Shown piece after piece: positions 29,091-37,557 of a stretch of DNA of 64,000 bases. This DNA comes from Mesorhizobium sp. SARCC-RB16n. Its GTDB lineage: Bacteria > Pseudomonadota > Alphaproteobacteria > Rhizobiales > Rhizobiaceae. The position numbers and the translations under genes were made by a program. How positions within the stretch are numbered: position 1 is the first letter of the stretch; the number at the start of each line of letters is the position of its first letter. The DNA lies in assembly GCF_008520305.1 (NCBI RefSeq), contig NZ_ML703264.1, forward strand, positions 85,966 to 149,965, written 5' to 3'. The notes under the pieces were generated by a model, which was not told where the DNA came from, ran no database searches, and saw nothing but the letters and a program-made list of their open reading frames with translations.

Positions 29091-32000
29091 TGAGACGCGA
29101 CCGCAACGGGCTTCGCCTATCGGCCTCGGACTTGATGCGATTCATGGCCTGCTCGCACGCAGCACGCTTAGACCTCGCACATCTTGCAGGCGAGGGCCCG
29201 AAGCCGGCGGTTGACAGTGAAGACGCGGCCCTACTTCAAAGATATGGCGATGCGCACGAAGCGGCCCATCTGGCGCGGCTCGAAGGAAGCGGAAAGAGCA
29301 TTACCAAGATTCAAAAGGATGGGATCGCCTTTGATGATGCTGTCGAAGCCACTCTCGACGCGCTTCGAACTGGCCCGGACATTGTTTTCCAGGGAGCGCT
29401 CGAAGGAGGCATGTGGGGCGGATACTCCGATTTCCTCGAGCGGGTTGATTTGCCCTCGAAACTCGGGGGATTTTCTTACGAGGTTACAGACACCAAGCTG
29501 AAGCGCAAACCTGCCCCGGCTCATGTCTTGCAACTCGTCCTTTATTCCGACCTGCTAGCAACTGCCCAGGGCCGTAGTCCAGAACATGCACATGTGGAGC
29601 TTGGTGACGGCAAGCGTTTCAGTTTCCGTCTCGCTGAATACGCTGCGTATGCTCGCGCGGCGCGGGAGAGGCTCGAGTCTTTCGTAGTCGAACCAACGAA
29701 GACCCGGCCTGTGCCTTGCGCGACTTGTAGCCTCTGCCGATGGCGCGAACACTGCGCGGAAGAGTGGGAGCAAGAGGACAGCCTTTTTCGCGTTGCCGGC
29801 ATGACAAGAGCTCAAGTCGAAAAGCTTGAGGCCACCGGCATCACAACGATGGCCAATCTCGCCCAACAACGCGGCCGCGTGCCGAAAATGGCCGAGGCGA
29901 CACTTGAGAAGCTCAGGACTCAGGCAGCACTGCAGCATGAGCGAAAGACTGGCGAACCGACCTATGCGCTGCGGCCTCCCCTTCCCGGCAAAGGCTTCGA
30001 CCTGATGCCCCGGCCACATCCGGGCGATCTTTACTACGACATTGAAGGTGACCCGTTTTATGCTGAAACCAACACCGAGGGCCTCGAATACCTACACGGG
30101 GTCTGGGATGGGAAGGCTTTCAAAGCGTTCTGGGCTCATGATTTTGCGGAGGAGAAGGAGGCGATTGTCGCCCTTTTTGCCCTCTTCGAACAGAGGATAG
30201 CGCAGAACCCGCAAGCTCATATCTACCACTACGCATCGTATGAAATCAGCGCTCTTCGCAAGCTCGCCACTCGGCATGGCGTCGGCGAAGCGCAACTCGA
30301 CCGGTGGCTGAGGGAGCGCCGTTTCATCGACCTCTATGCCGTTGTTCGGGGAGGCGTCTACGCATCTGAGCCATCCTATTCAATCAAGGACATGGAGGCT
30401 TTCTACGATCTTTCGCGCACAGGCGAGGTGACGACTGCAGGTGGATCCGTTGTCGCTTACGAGAAGTGGCGTGAAAGCCATGACGCCGCAATCTTGGACG
30501 AGATCGAGGACTACAATCGCATCGACTGCGTCTCGACGGAGCGGCTGCGCGATTGGCTACTCGCAATCCGGCCGGAAGGGCGCTGGCTGGAAGTCGGCGA
30601 AGGCCACACCGAGAAGTCAGTGGAGGCAGAAACCGAGGTTGACGACCTCACCGAGTTGCTGCTCGAATCCACTCTGCCCGAGGACCGTCGGCGGCTCTTG
30701 TATGACCTCGGCGTTTTCCATTGGCGCGAGCGCAAACCTGCTGCGTGGGCTGTCTTCGACGCCGCTGCGAAGGATTTCGACGAGCTCTGCGATGATATGG
30801 AATGCCTTGGCGGCCTCGTCGCTGACGGGCCGCAACGGCCGGTAAAGAGGTCGTATGAGCGAGATTACCGATACCCGCCGCAGGAGACGAAGCTCAGGCC
30901 TGGCAAATCCTCGCAGTTTGCTCTCGAAGGCGGTTTCGGACAGGTCGGCATCACATCGCTTGACCGGGGTGCTCGCCGGGTAACGCTGAAAATGGGGCCT
31001 AGCTCCGGCGAGACGCTCCCGGACCGTCTTGACCTTATTCCAACCTTCGCACGAGATGCCAAACCAATTCCCTCCGCAGTTCGCAAGGTTATCGGAGACC
31101 AATGCGGAAAGCGCACGAACAAGGCGGCCGAGGATCTCCTCTCACGCAATCCGCCGCGCTTCAAAAGTGTATCACCGCTTCCCCTGAATGAGGCGGCAGA
31201 TCCCCTCCGAGGGACCATAGCAGCCATTCGGGCGATGGATGCGACCGTCCTGCCAGTCCAGGGCCCGCCCGGCACAGGCAAAACCTATGTCGCCGCGCGT
31301 GCCATCTTGGCACTCGTCAAGGACGGCCATCGTGTCGCCGTCACATCCAATAGCCACGAAGCCATCCGCAACGTCCTTATAGCCTGCGTAGATGCGCTTC
31401 GGGATGACGCCGACGTTGGCCTGACACTTGCGCAGGTCCAGTTCGCCCACAAGATTGGGGCCGACACTGGCGAGGCACCGGTTGGTTACGAGGCCATCGC
31501 CAGCGTGAGGAACAACGACGATTCTGCACTTGAAACAGCACAGGTAGTCGGCGGGACGGCCTGGCTGCTTTCGAGAGGCCAACTTGAAGGTGCATTCGAA
31601 TACCTCTTTGTCGATGAGGCTGGGCAGGTTTCCCTCGCAAATGCGGTCGCAATGTCGAATGCGGCTAAGAATCTTGTTCTTGTTGGTGACCCGCGCCAAC
31701 TTCCTCAGGTGATTCAGGGAGCGCATCCTGATCCGGCAAATCTCTCCTGCCTCGAGTGGGTTCTAGGCGAAGGGCAGAACGTTGCGCCGGACCGGGGGAT
31801 TTTTCTTCCTGTCACTCGTCGCATGCATCCCGATCTCTGCAGCTTCATTTCATCGCAGTTCTACGAAGGTCGGCTGCATCCACACGAAACGACATCGCGG
31901 CAAGCAATCCATTCATTGGGGCTGCCGATTGCCGGCGCATGGCGGATTCCGGTAACCCACCAAGGGCGCGCGCAGGAATGTCCTGAAGAGGTCATTGCAA

Positions 32001-32422
32001 TCCGTGAGAAGATTGACCTTCTGCTTGCCGGAAAATGGACCAACAGTGACGGTTTGGTGCGCACGCTACGGAAGGACGATATCATCGTTGTCGCTCCTTA
32101 CAACGCGCAGGTGAACGCTCTGGTCGAAGCTTTGCCCGACATCAGAGCAGGAACCGTCGATAAGTTTCAGGGGCAGGAAGCTCCAGTTGCCATTGTCTCA
32201 ATGACTGTGTCTTCAGCGGAAGAAACATCACGGGGCATCGAGTTCCTTTTTTCCCGCGAGCGGCTCAATGTCGCCGTTAGTCGCGGCAAGGCCCTGAGCC
32301 TCGTATTTTTTTCGCCTCGACTTCTGCAAACCTCGTGTTCGACGGTCGAGCAGATTCGTCTCGTGAACACGCTCTGCGCACTTCCCGATATGCCTGCGGA
32401 ATACGATGAACGGACGGAATGA
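29090..32422 (+). CDS. TM0106-family RecB-like nuclease / SF1 helicase
   Basis: An 1110-aa three-part enzyme. Residues 1-230 form a RecB/Cas4-like PD-(D/E)XK nuclease: Asp114, DTK at 134-136 and the QLVLY helix at 148-152, with Cys21 plus Cys210, 213, 216 and 222 placed as in Fe-S-cluster nucleases. The middle (from LYYDIEGDPFY, about 320-500) is an RNase H-like TM0106 domain ending in YNRIDCVST. The C-terminus is an SF1 helicase with VQGPPGTGKTYVAARA, YLFVDEAGQ, LVGDPRQLPQV, FQGQEAPVAIVS and RLNVAVSRGKAL. The ATG shares an A with the previous stop. Combined with the Mre11/Rad50 pair, it suggests a DNA-processing machine, probably anti-invader. Confidence 0.88.
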   Translation: MRRDRNGLRLSASDLMRFMACSHAARLDLAHLAGEGPKPAVDSEDAALLQRYGDAHEAAHLARLEGSGKSITKIQKDGIAFDDAVEATLDALRTGPDIVFQGALEGGMWGGYSDFLERVDLPSKLGGFSYEVTDTKLKRKPAPAHVLQLVLYSDLLATAQGRSPEHAHVELGDGKRFSFRLAEYAAYARAARERLESFVVEPTKTRPVPCATCSLCRWREHCAEEWEQEDSLFRVAGMTRAQVEKLEATGITTMANLAQQRGRVPKMAEATLEKLRTQAALQHERKTGEPTYALRPPLPGKGFDLMPRPHPGDLYYDIEGDPFYAETNTEGLEYLHGVWDGKAFKAFWAHDFAEEKEAIVALFALFEQRIAQNPQAHIYHYASYEISALRKLATRHGVGEAQLDRWLRERRFIDLYAVVRGGVYASEPSYSIKDMEAFYDLSRTGEVTTAGGSVVAYEKWRESHDAAILDEIEDYNRIDCVSTERLRDWLLAIRPEGRWLEVGEGHTEKSVEAETEVDDLTELLLESTLPEDRRRLLYDLGVFHWRERKPAAWAVFDAAAKDFDELCDDMECLGGLVADGPQRPVKRSYERDYRYPPQETKLRPGKSSQFALEGGFGQVGITSLDRGARRVTLKMGPSSGETLPDRLDLIPTFARDAKPIPSAVRKVIGDQCGKRTNKAAEDLLSRNPPRFKSVSPLPLNEAADPLRGTIAAIRAMDATVLPVQGPPGTGKTYVAARAILALVKDGHRVAVTSNSHEAIRNVLIACVDALRDDADVGLTLAQVQFAHKIGADTGEAPVGYEAIASVRNNDDSALETAQVVGGTAWLLSRGQLEGAFEYLFVDEAGQVSLANAVAMSNAAKNLVLVGDPRQLPQVIQGAHPDPANLSCLEWVLGEGQNVAPDRGIFLPVTRRMHPDLCSFISSQFYEGRLHPHETTSRQAIHSLGLPIAGAWRIPVTHQGRAQECPEEVIAIREKIDLLLAGKWTNSDGLVRTLRKDDIIVVAPYNAQVNALVEALPDIRAGTVDKFQGQEAPVAIVSMTVSSAEETSRGIEFLFSRERLNVAVSRGKALSLVFFSPRLLQTSCSTVEQIRLVNTLCALPDMPAEYDERTE

Positions 32423-32426
32423 ACCG

Positions 32427-33110
32427 ATGAAGGACAACGCGGCAGCTCGGCTTAAATTCGAGGCGCTCAAGGAAAAGCAGCGTCAACTTCGGGCGGGTTT
32501 CCCCGAGAATTTCGGGCTTCGCGTCCATCGGTCGATCAGTTGGATTGGACGGGCTGAAGCCGAAGCCAACGATCCTGCTGCCGCGTTCCTCTTCCTCTGG
32601 ATCGCATTTAACGCGGCCTACGCGGACGAGCGCGACGTGCGAGGTGAACGTGAAGCGTTCGCATGGTTCTTCGGAATGCTTCGCGACCTCGACAAAGACC
32701 GCCGCATCTATGACGCGGTCTGGACACGCTTTCCCGGCCCTATCCGCTTGTTTCTAGAGAATTGCTTCGTCTTTGGTCCGTTTTGGTCCCATCAGAACGG
32801 GATCGATGGCTACGACGATTGGGAGCAACGATTCAATGCCGCCAGGCGCGCCTTCCACGGCGCCCTTATGGCCCGCGATACCGCCAACATCCTGTCGATG
32901 CTGTTCGACCGCCTCTATGTGCTCCGCAACCAGCTTGTCCACGGGGGTGCAACTTGGAACTCGAGCACCAACCGCAACCAACTTCGTGACGGCGCGGACA
33001 TCCTCGGGTTTCTCATTCCGATCATGATCGACGTCATGATGGACAACTCCGGCGAGGATTGGGGACGACCATTCTATCCAGTTGTAGAGAACTCGACCGT
33101 GTTGCGCTGA
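32427..33110 (+). CDS. HEPN-domain protein, candidate RNase effector
   Basis: A 227-aa helical protein ending the operon, four bases after the previous stop. The segment VLRNQLVHGG contains the HEPN catalytic pattern R-x4-H (Arg167, His172), followed by helices typical of HEPN/Apea-like proteins. HEPN proteins are metal-independent RNases in many abortive-infection and toxin systems, although some are inactive adaptors. I infer an RNA-cutting effector controlled by the DNA-sensing genes upstream. An in-frame ATG at 32406 would overlap the previous gene by 17 bases; ATG 32427 follows a GGACGGA-like site. No further gene lies on this strand for 250 bases. Confidence 0.72.
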   Translation: MKDNAAARLKFEALKEKQRQLRAGFPENFGLRVHRSISWIGRAEAEANDPAAAFLFLWIAFNAAYADERDVRGEREAFAWFFGMLRDLDKDRRIYDAVWTRFPGPIRLFLENCFVFGPFWSHQNGIDGYDDWEQRFNAARRAFHGALMARDTANILSMLFDRLYVLRNQLVHGGATWNSSTNRNQLRDGADILGFLIPIMIDVMMDNSGEDWGRPFYPVVENSTVLR

Positions 33111-33362
33111 CAAAATGGCCTGCTGCCGGCCGCAAGAAGCTGTTGTGAATAAACTGCGCGACCCGGCTGCGCCACTGCCGCGATAAATCCAACGCGCATA
33201 TTGTTAATTGCAGGCAGGCTGAATGTATCTATCGCGATGTTCCGGTCCTTCGGGCCGTCATATGCCGTCCGGTCTGCAGTTGGCCTAGGCACTCAATTTC
33301 CCCCGTTCGCCTACGGTTGGCGAGACCTCAAAGGCGCCGACTAGGATCACAGAGGAGTTGAT

Positions 33363-33923
33363 TTAAAGGAATAAGCCGCTCGGATATGCCTTCATCATTC
33401 GACCGGCTTCAGCATGCGTGATAACACGTTGAAAATGCGAAAGTCTTTGATCTGAACGCGACTCAGCACCGCAGAAAAGTATAGTTGTCCAATCGTCGTG
33501 TGCGTTCAGAGTGGGCCGATCTTGGTGGGTTTTGACAAAGCAGCTTGCACGGAGAGGGTAAGCCTCGGGCTGCCCAAAACGGAAAGGCTCTCCCTGATGC
33601 TTGAATTCGATGTGAACCGCCAGAACACGATCTAATGAGTTTCGAAAGAAGAAGATGGCATCGGATTCAAGCCCCTTGCTGCCCTCGATCCGACAACTGC
33701 AGCGGCTATCACGACCGCACCAGTAGTTGGCCCAAAAAGGTTGGCTTGTAGGCCGAATTCGCCACCGCACGGCACGCTGCTCATCAATCAGAACGTGACT
33801 GCCGGTGTAACTCCCCTCAACAGCCGTGCCTCTGAGCAGCCAATCTCTTACCTCTTGGGAGGTAAATACACTCTCGGCGATCGCATCCAAATAGGGTTGG
33901 GCCTTTCCGGAATAGGCAGGCAT
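33363..33923 (-). CDS. Small protein with PD-(D/E)XK-like nuclease pattern
   Basis: A 186-aa protein with no family I can name. Its middle has the order expected of a PD-(D/E)XK nuclease: Asp88 in ESDAIFFF, then the strand VHIEFKHQ with Glu106-x-Lys108, then a helix with QPEAY (118-122) resembling the QxxxY motif. Start ATG 33923 has a strong GAGGGAGG site about nine bases upstream, so the gene is probably expressed. It converges on the HEPN operon and may be a separate single-gene element. The nuclease call is motif-level inference only. Confidence 0.5.
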   Translation of the reverse strand: MPAYSGKAQPYLDAIAESVFTSQEVRDWLLRGTAVEGSYTGSHVLIDEQRAVRWRIRPTSQPFWANYWCGRDSRCSCRIEGSKGLESDAIFFFRNSLDRVLAVHIEFKHQGEPFRFGQPEAYPLRASCFVKTHQDRPTLNAHDDWTTILFCGAESRSDQRLSHFQRVITHAEAGRMMKAYPSGLFL

Positions 33924-34082
33924 AGTGCAACCTCCCTCGGAACTATGACGTTACCCGGTCACATCAAATCTCAAAGCCGAGCCTAATCACGTCGTCTTCC
34001 TCGCCTGTGGCAATGCGCGTAACGGGACGAAATTCCTGATTACGTCAGCCGGGCGCTTGTGGCCTCTAGGTCCGGTGGGCAT

Positions 34083-34430
34083 CTATTCGCTCCAGTCAAT
34101 TGTAATGGTTACCCCATCTAGCAGATCGATGTCATCGATAAGCGTCTGGTCGCGATTCGATTTCAGATTGCCGTTGGCGATGCTGGCCATATACCCAAAG
34201 TTACTTGCCACTGTGCCCCCGCGTTGGCCCCATTCGGTATCGACGCCACTACCGTCCCCATAGGTCCAAGTCTGCTTACCAACCGGCACGCGATCATATT
34301 TCAGGTATTTGGCCATCTGCTTCGCGCGCCGCACAAACTCGGCACGCGAAGCGAATGAAAGTGTCTCCATCCGACCTGCTCCAAAGCTTTCCGCCAAAAC
34401 ATACAAATCATATAGGAATTCGGCCGGCAT
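34083..34430 (-). CDS. Hypothetical protein
   Basis: About 115 aa from ATG 34430 (MPAEFLYDLYVLAE), or up to 124 aa if TTG 34457 is used. No known domain is recognised. The N-terminal half is helical and charged (SFASRAEFVRRAKQMAKYLK); the C-terminal half is Gly/Ser/Asn-rich and ends in TITIDWSE. It lies between the PD-(D/E)XK-like gene and the helicase operon, on the same strand as both. A strong ribosome site is lacking, so it could be a remnant. Confidence 0.4.
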   Translation of the reverse strand: MPAEFLYDLYVLAESFGAGRMETLSFASRAEFVRRAKQMAKYLKYDRVPVGKQTWTYGDGSGVDTEWGQRGGTVASNFGYMASIANGNLKSNRDQTLIDDIDLLDGVTITIDWSE

Positions 34431-34536
34431 CGCGACAAGCGAAGCGTCAAATTTCAAATTGAGACACTAGCCCCTTTTCCAGGCATCGCGAAGTGAGACA
34501 GACCTACATTTCAGTCCCTCGCTCAGCCCAGCGATG

Positions 34537-37500
34537 CTACGAGCTGGCGTCCACTTCGGTGGGTCGGCGCAACCCTAAAGCTGACAGATCAAGCGCGAGC
34601 GGCTGAAGGTGATCCAGGGCCGCTTTGCCGCTCCTGGTCAAGATATCTAGGAAGTCCTCCTGGTTGGGCTGCCCAAGGGCCAATCGGTAGATGAACCTTT
34701 GTTCGCGCAATGCAGCGAAACGGCTGACGTCTCGGCCGAAAGGGCGCTCGAATATGTAGCGGGTTATCTCTGCACCGTCGAAGATCCACCACGGGCGAAG
34801 CCCGGACCAGTCGCTGTGGTCAGCGTCAGCGATAGCAGCCAACCGAAGCCAGGGCGACCTGCGATCCTCCCCGTTCCACAGCATCGGCTCGATCTCCCGA
34901 GCTAGCCCGCGGCGCACAGCAAGGCCTGCATAGCGTTGAATGCGTCCTTCCCGTTGTTCCAGATCCAGCGGATTGGACGAGAGATCCCAATGCGCAACTC
35001 GTGAGCACCATGGGTGGAAGTCCAATCCCTCCTGGCCGACAGAGGTCGTGACCAGCACGTGGGGCCAAAACGGAGTGTTGAAACTCCTTCGCACCTCGTC
35101 CGGGCGGACAGGCGTCCGATCCTCCTCACCGGGTTCGGCTGCAGCGGCTTCCGAGTCGCCAAAAGGCACCGCGACGTGACAGCGAAACCTGATACGGTCG
35201 CCCCCGCCGATAGGGTGGAAATTGAAGCCGCCAGCCACTAGAGTCAGGGTAGCGCGTAGGTCGTCTGCCATGCCCTGAGCCGTGGACAAGCTCTGGGACT
35301 GGATCCAGAAATGCTCGTCCAGAACGCTTTCAAGATTGCCGTCCCAAGCGGCCCTCATAACGCCCTCGACACTGCTAGCGCCGCCCAGCGCCGCGAGCAT
35401 CACTGGATTATCGAGGTAAGCCCGAAGGCCCTGCCAGCACAGCCTGACTAGTGCTTGATAACCATCACCAAGTGCGCCGCCGGCATGGCGGAGAAGCGCC
35501 CGTCCAGCGATGACGCCCGGCGCTGACAAGGCATATTCAGCAAGGTCGGCCAGTTCTAGTGGCGAGATGGAGGTGAGAGCTGGGGTGGCCCTCCAGGCCT
35601 CTATGGCCAACTTTGCCTTCGCATCGGCGCCGACGACTCTTTCCCACGCGTCCGCCGAGGTCTCCGCTGTCCCGACCCGCTTCTCAAGGGCGGGCAAGAG
35701 ACGTCCAATCGGCTGGTGTCGTCGGCGCGCCTTTGCCGTCCCACGATCCACATGGATAGCCGGTCTCAATTCCCTTAGCGCTTTAGCAATTTGCTCTCGC
35801 ATGCGGCGCCGCACGTTCGCGAGACTCGCGCCAACTCCGGCGACCGCCAAAGGATCGGTGTTTCGGATCAGCCACGGCGACGGATGGAAGGCAGCCATGA
35901 CCGGATTTGGAGTGTCCGACAGCTTTAGCCTGCGCCGTTTGACATATATCCCATAGCCCCCGCGGTCTCCCTTCAGCCACCGCGACTCCACACCGAAGCT
36001 CAACAAGGCCGCAACGCTTGGGGGCGTCGCCTTAAACCGACTGAACATAAGTAGCTTCGGATCAGCCCCCTCCCCGGCCCAGCCGCCCTGAAGGGGCCAC
36101 CAAGCGAGAGACGGTGCTACCCAAGGCATTGCGAGTTGCTCTGGAGGTGCGGCCGCACCTAGTGCTCGGAGCTTGGCGTCGGGCCAATCGGCCGGCGCGT
36201 CCAGCTTGCGCTTCATAGTCTCGTTGACTGTCACGAGGCCCTTCATTGGCTTGAACTCGCGCCCGCGCCAAGCTGCATACCCCACGCCCAGGGACTGGGC
36301 CGGCAGGGGCACGGATGACCAATACGCCAAGGCCTCGCTGCGCTGCTTGTCGTCGAACGAACCAACAAGATGTCTATAGGCAGTTACATCCATAGTTGAC
36401 AGGGGTGCGCGCAGCGGTGTTGTGCCCGTATCAATGCGGTTCAGTGCCAGTCCACCCACCCGCTCAGTGCGAGCCATTACGGGCTCAAGCAACGCCTTCA
36501 GCTGATCGCGCAGCCCGGCCGCCTTGCGGACGCCGGCCTCCATTGCAGCGGCATCGCCGTCTCCCGAAGAAACGATCTCATGTAATGCCTCGCCGAAAGA
36601 CCCAAACAACCTTTCCGACTCGCCGCGCAGGTCTGCTCCGGCGAGGAACTCGATGAGATCGAATAGTTCCTTGTGCGCTTGGGCGCCCCGGCTCTCCTCC
36701 CATCGCGTCGCGAATAGTTTGTAGGGCGTCGCGGACAGGAACAGCAGGGCCGGCCCGCGCCGGCCCGACGCCAGAAGCGCCTTCACCAGCGGATTTGCCT
36801 GGCCGCCTTTGTCTAGGATGTGCCGATAGCGCTGGAACTCGTCGAAGATGACGATGTCCGGCGGCTGGTGCCGCAGGCTGGCAAGGGCGAGCGCCCGTCG
36901 AAGCCGCCCGATGAAGGCGCGTGGCGGCTTCCCCTGTATATGGGCGCGCATTGTGGCGGACACAGGCGCCTCGAACTCATCGGCGAGGGCCTCGCGAAAA
37001 CGGGCGAGCAGGCCTACGGGCGCGGCCTCCAGCCTTTCCCGCGCGCGCTCAAGGGCACCTGCCCAGCCCGAAGTGGCATCAAGTCGCATGTAATCAGAAC
37101 CCATCGCCCTCCACGCCGATGGAAAAGCCTTCTCCATCAGCAAGGAGATGTAGGCGCGCTCGCCGATGCGCCCGCCCGTAAGAGCCGAGCCCACTCTCGG
37201 AAACGAAGTATGCGGTGTCAGGGCGTAAACCACGACCGGGGTCGTTGGAGGGGCGAGAACCGCGATTAGGGATAGGCGGTCTGGAGTATCGATCGCCCGC
37301 TTCCGCTCCGCTTCCGGCAAGAACTCAACCACACGGGTCTTGTTCTGGGTAGCGACCGAAGTCCCGTTCGAGACGTAGAATACGACGAGTGGCTTACTCT
37401 TCCGCTTAGCCAACCGTCCGACGATCTCGCGCGCAACCACGGTCTTGCCCAAGCCGACCTCGTCCGCGACTAGGAAACGCCTGAGTCCGGTTTTGGAGGA

Positions 37501-37557
37501 GAATGCTGTGAGGGCTCGGTCCACCGTTGCAGTCTGGAACCGTTTGGGAGGTCTCAT
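34537..37557 (-). CDS. SF2 (DEAD/SNF2-like) helicase of a PLD/DUF6361 operon
   Basis: A 1006-aa SF2 helicase. Motif I is DEVGLGKTV (32-40), motif II the variant IVIFDEFQRYRH near 235, motif III LFLSATPYKLF near 270, and the C-terminal lobe has VTTSVGQEGLDFHPWC and QREGRIQRYAG. The long region between the lobes is family-specific and unrecognised. ATG 37557 overlaps the stop of the PLD gene (ATGA), so it is translated as the third gene of a DUF6361-PLD-helicase operon; a TTG-initiated extension to 37593 is not needed. It probably remodels or tracks DNA for the PLD nuclease. Confidence 0.82.
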   Translation of the reverse strand: MRPPKRFQTATVDRALTAFSSKTGLRRFLVADEVGLGKTVVAREIVGRLAKRKSKPLVVFYVSNGTSVATQNKTRVVEFLPEAERKRAIDTPDRLSLIAVLAPPTTPVVVYALTPHTSFPRVGSALTGGRIGERAYISLLMEKAFPSAWRAMGSDYMRLDATSGWAGALERARERLEAAPVGLLARFREALADEFEAPVSATMRAHIQGKPPRAFIGRLRRALALASLRHQPPDIVIFDEFQRYRHILDKGGQANPLVKALLASGRRGPALLFLSATPYKLFATRWEESRGAQAHKELFDLIEFLAGADLRGESERLFGSFGEALHEIVSSGDGDAAAMEAGVRKAAGLRDQLKALLEPVMARTERVGGLALNRIDTGTTPLRAPLSTMDVTAYRHLVGSFDDKQRSEALAYWSSVPLPAQSLGVGYAAWRGREFKPMKGLVTVNETMKRKLDAPADWPDAKLRALGAAAPPEQLAMPWVAPSLAWWPLQGGWAGEGADPKLLMFSRFKATPPSVAALLSFGVESRWLKGDRGGYGIYVKRRRLKLSDTPNPVMAAFHPSPWLIRNTDPLAVAGVGASLANVRRRMREQIAKALRELRPAIHVDRGTAKARRRHQPIGRLLPALEKRVGTAETSADAWERVVGADAKAKLAIEAWRATPALTSISPLELADLAEYALSAPGVIAGRALLRHAGGALGDGYQALVRLCWQGLRAYLDNPVMLAALGGASSVEGVMRAAWDGNLESVLDEHFWIQSQSLSTAQGMADDLRATLTLVAGGFNFHPIGGGDRIRFRCHVAVPFGDSEAAAAEPGEEDRTPVRPDEVRRSFNTPFWPHVLVTTSVGQEGLDFHPWCSRVAHWDLSSNPLDLEQREGRIQRYAGLAVRRGLAREIEPMLWNGEDRRSPWLRLAAIADADHSDWSGLRPWWIFDGAEITRYIFERPFGRDVSRFAALREQRFIYRLALGQPNQEDFLDILTRSGKAALDHLQPLALDLSALGLRRPTEVDASS

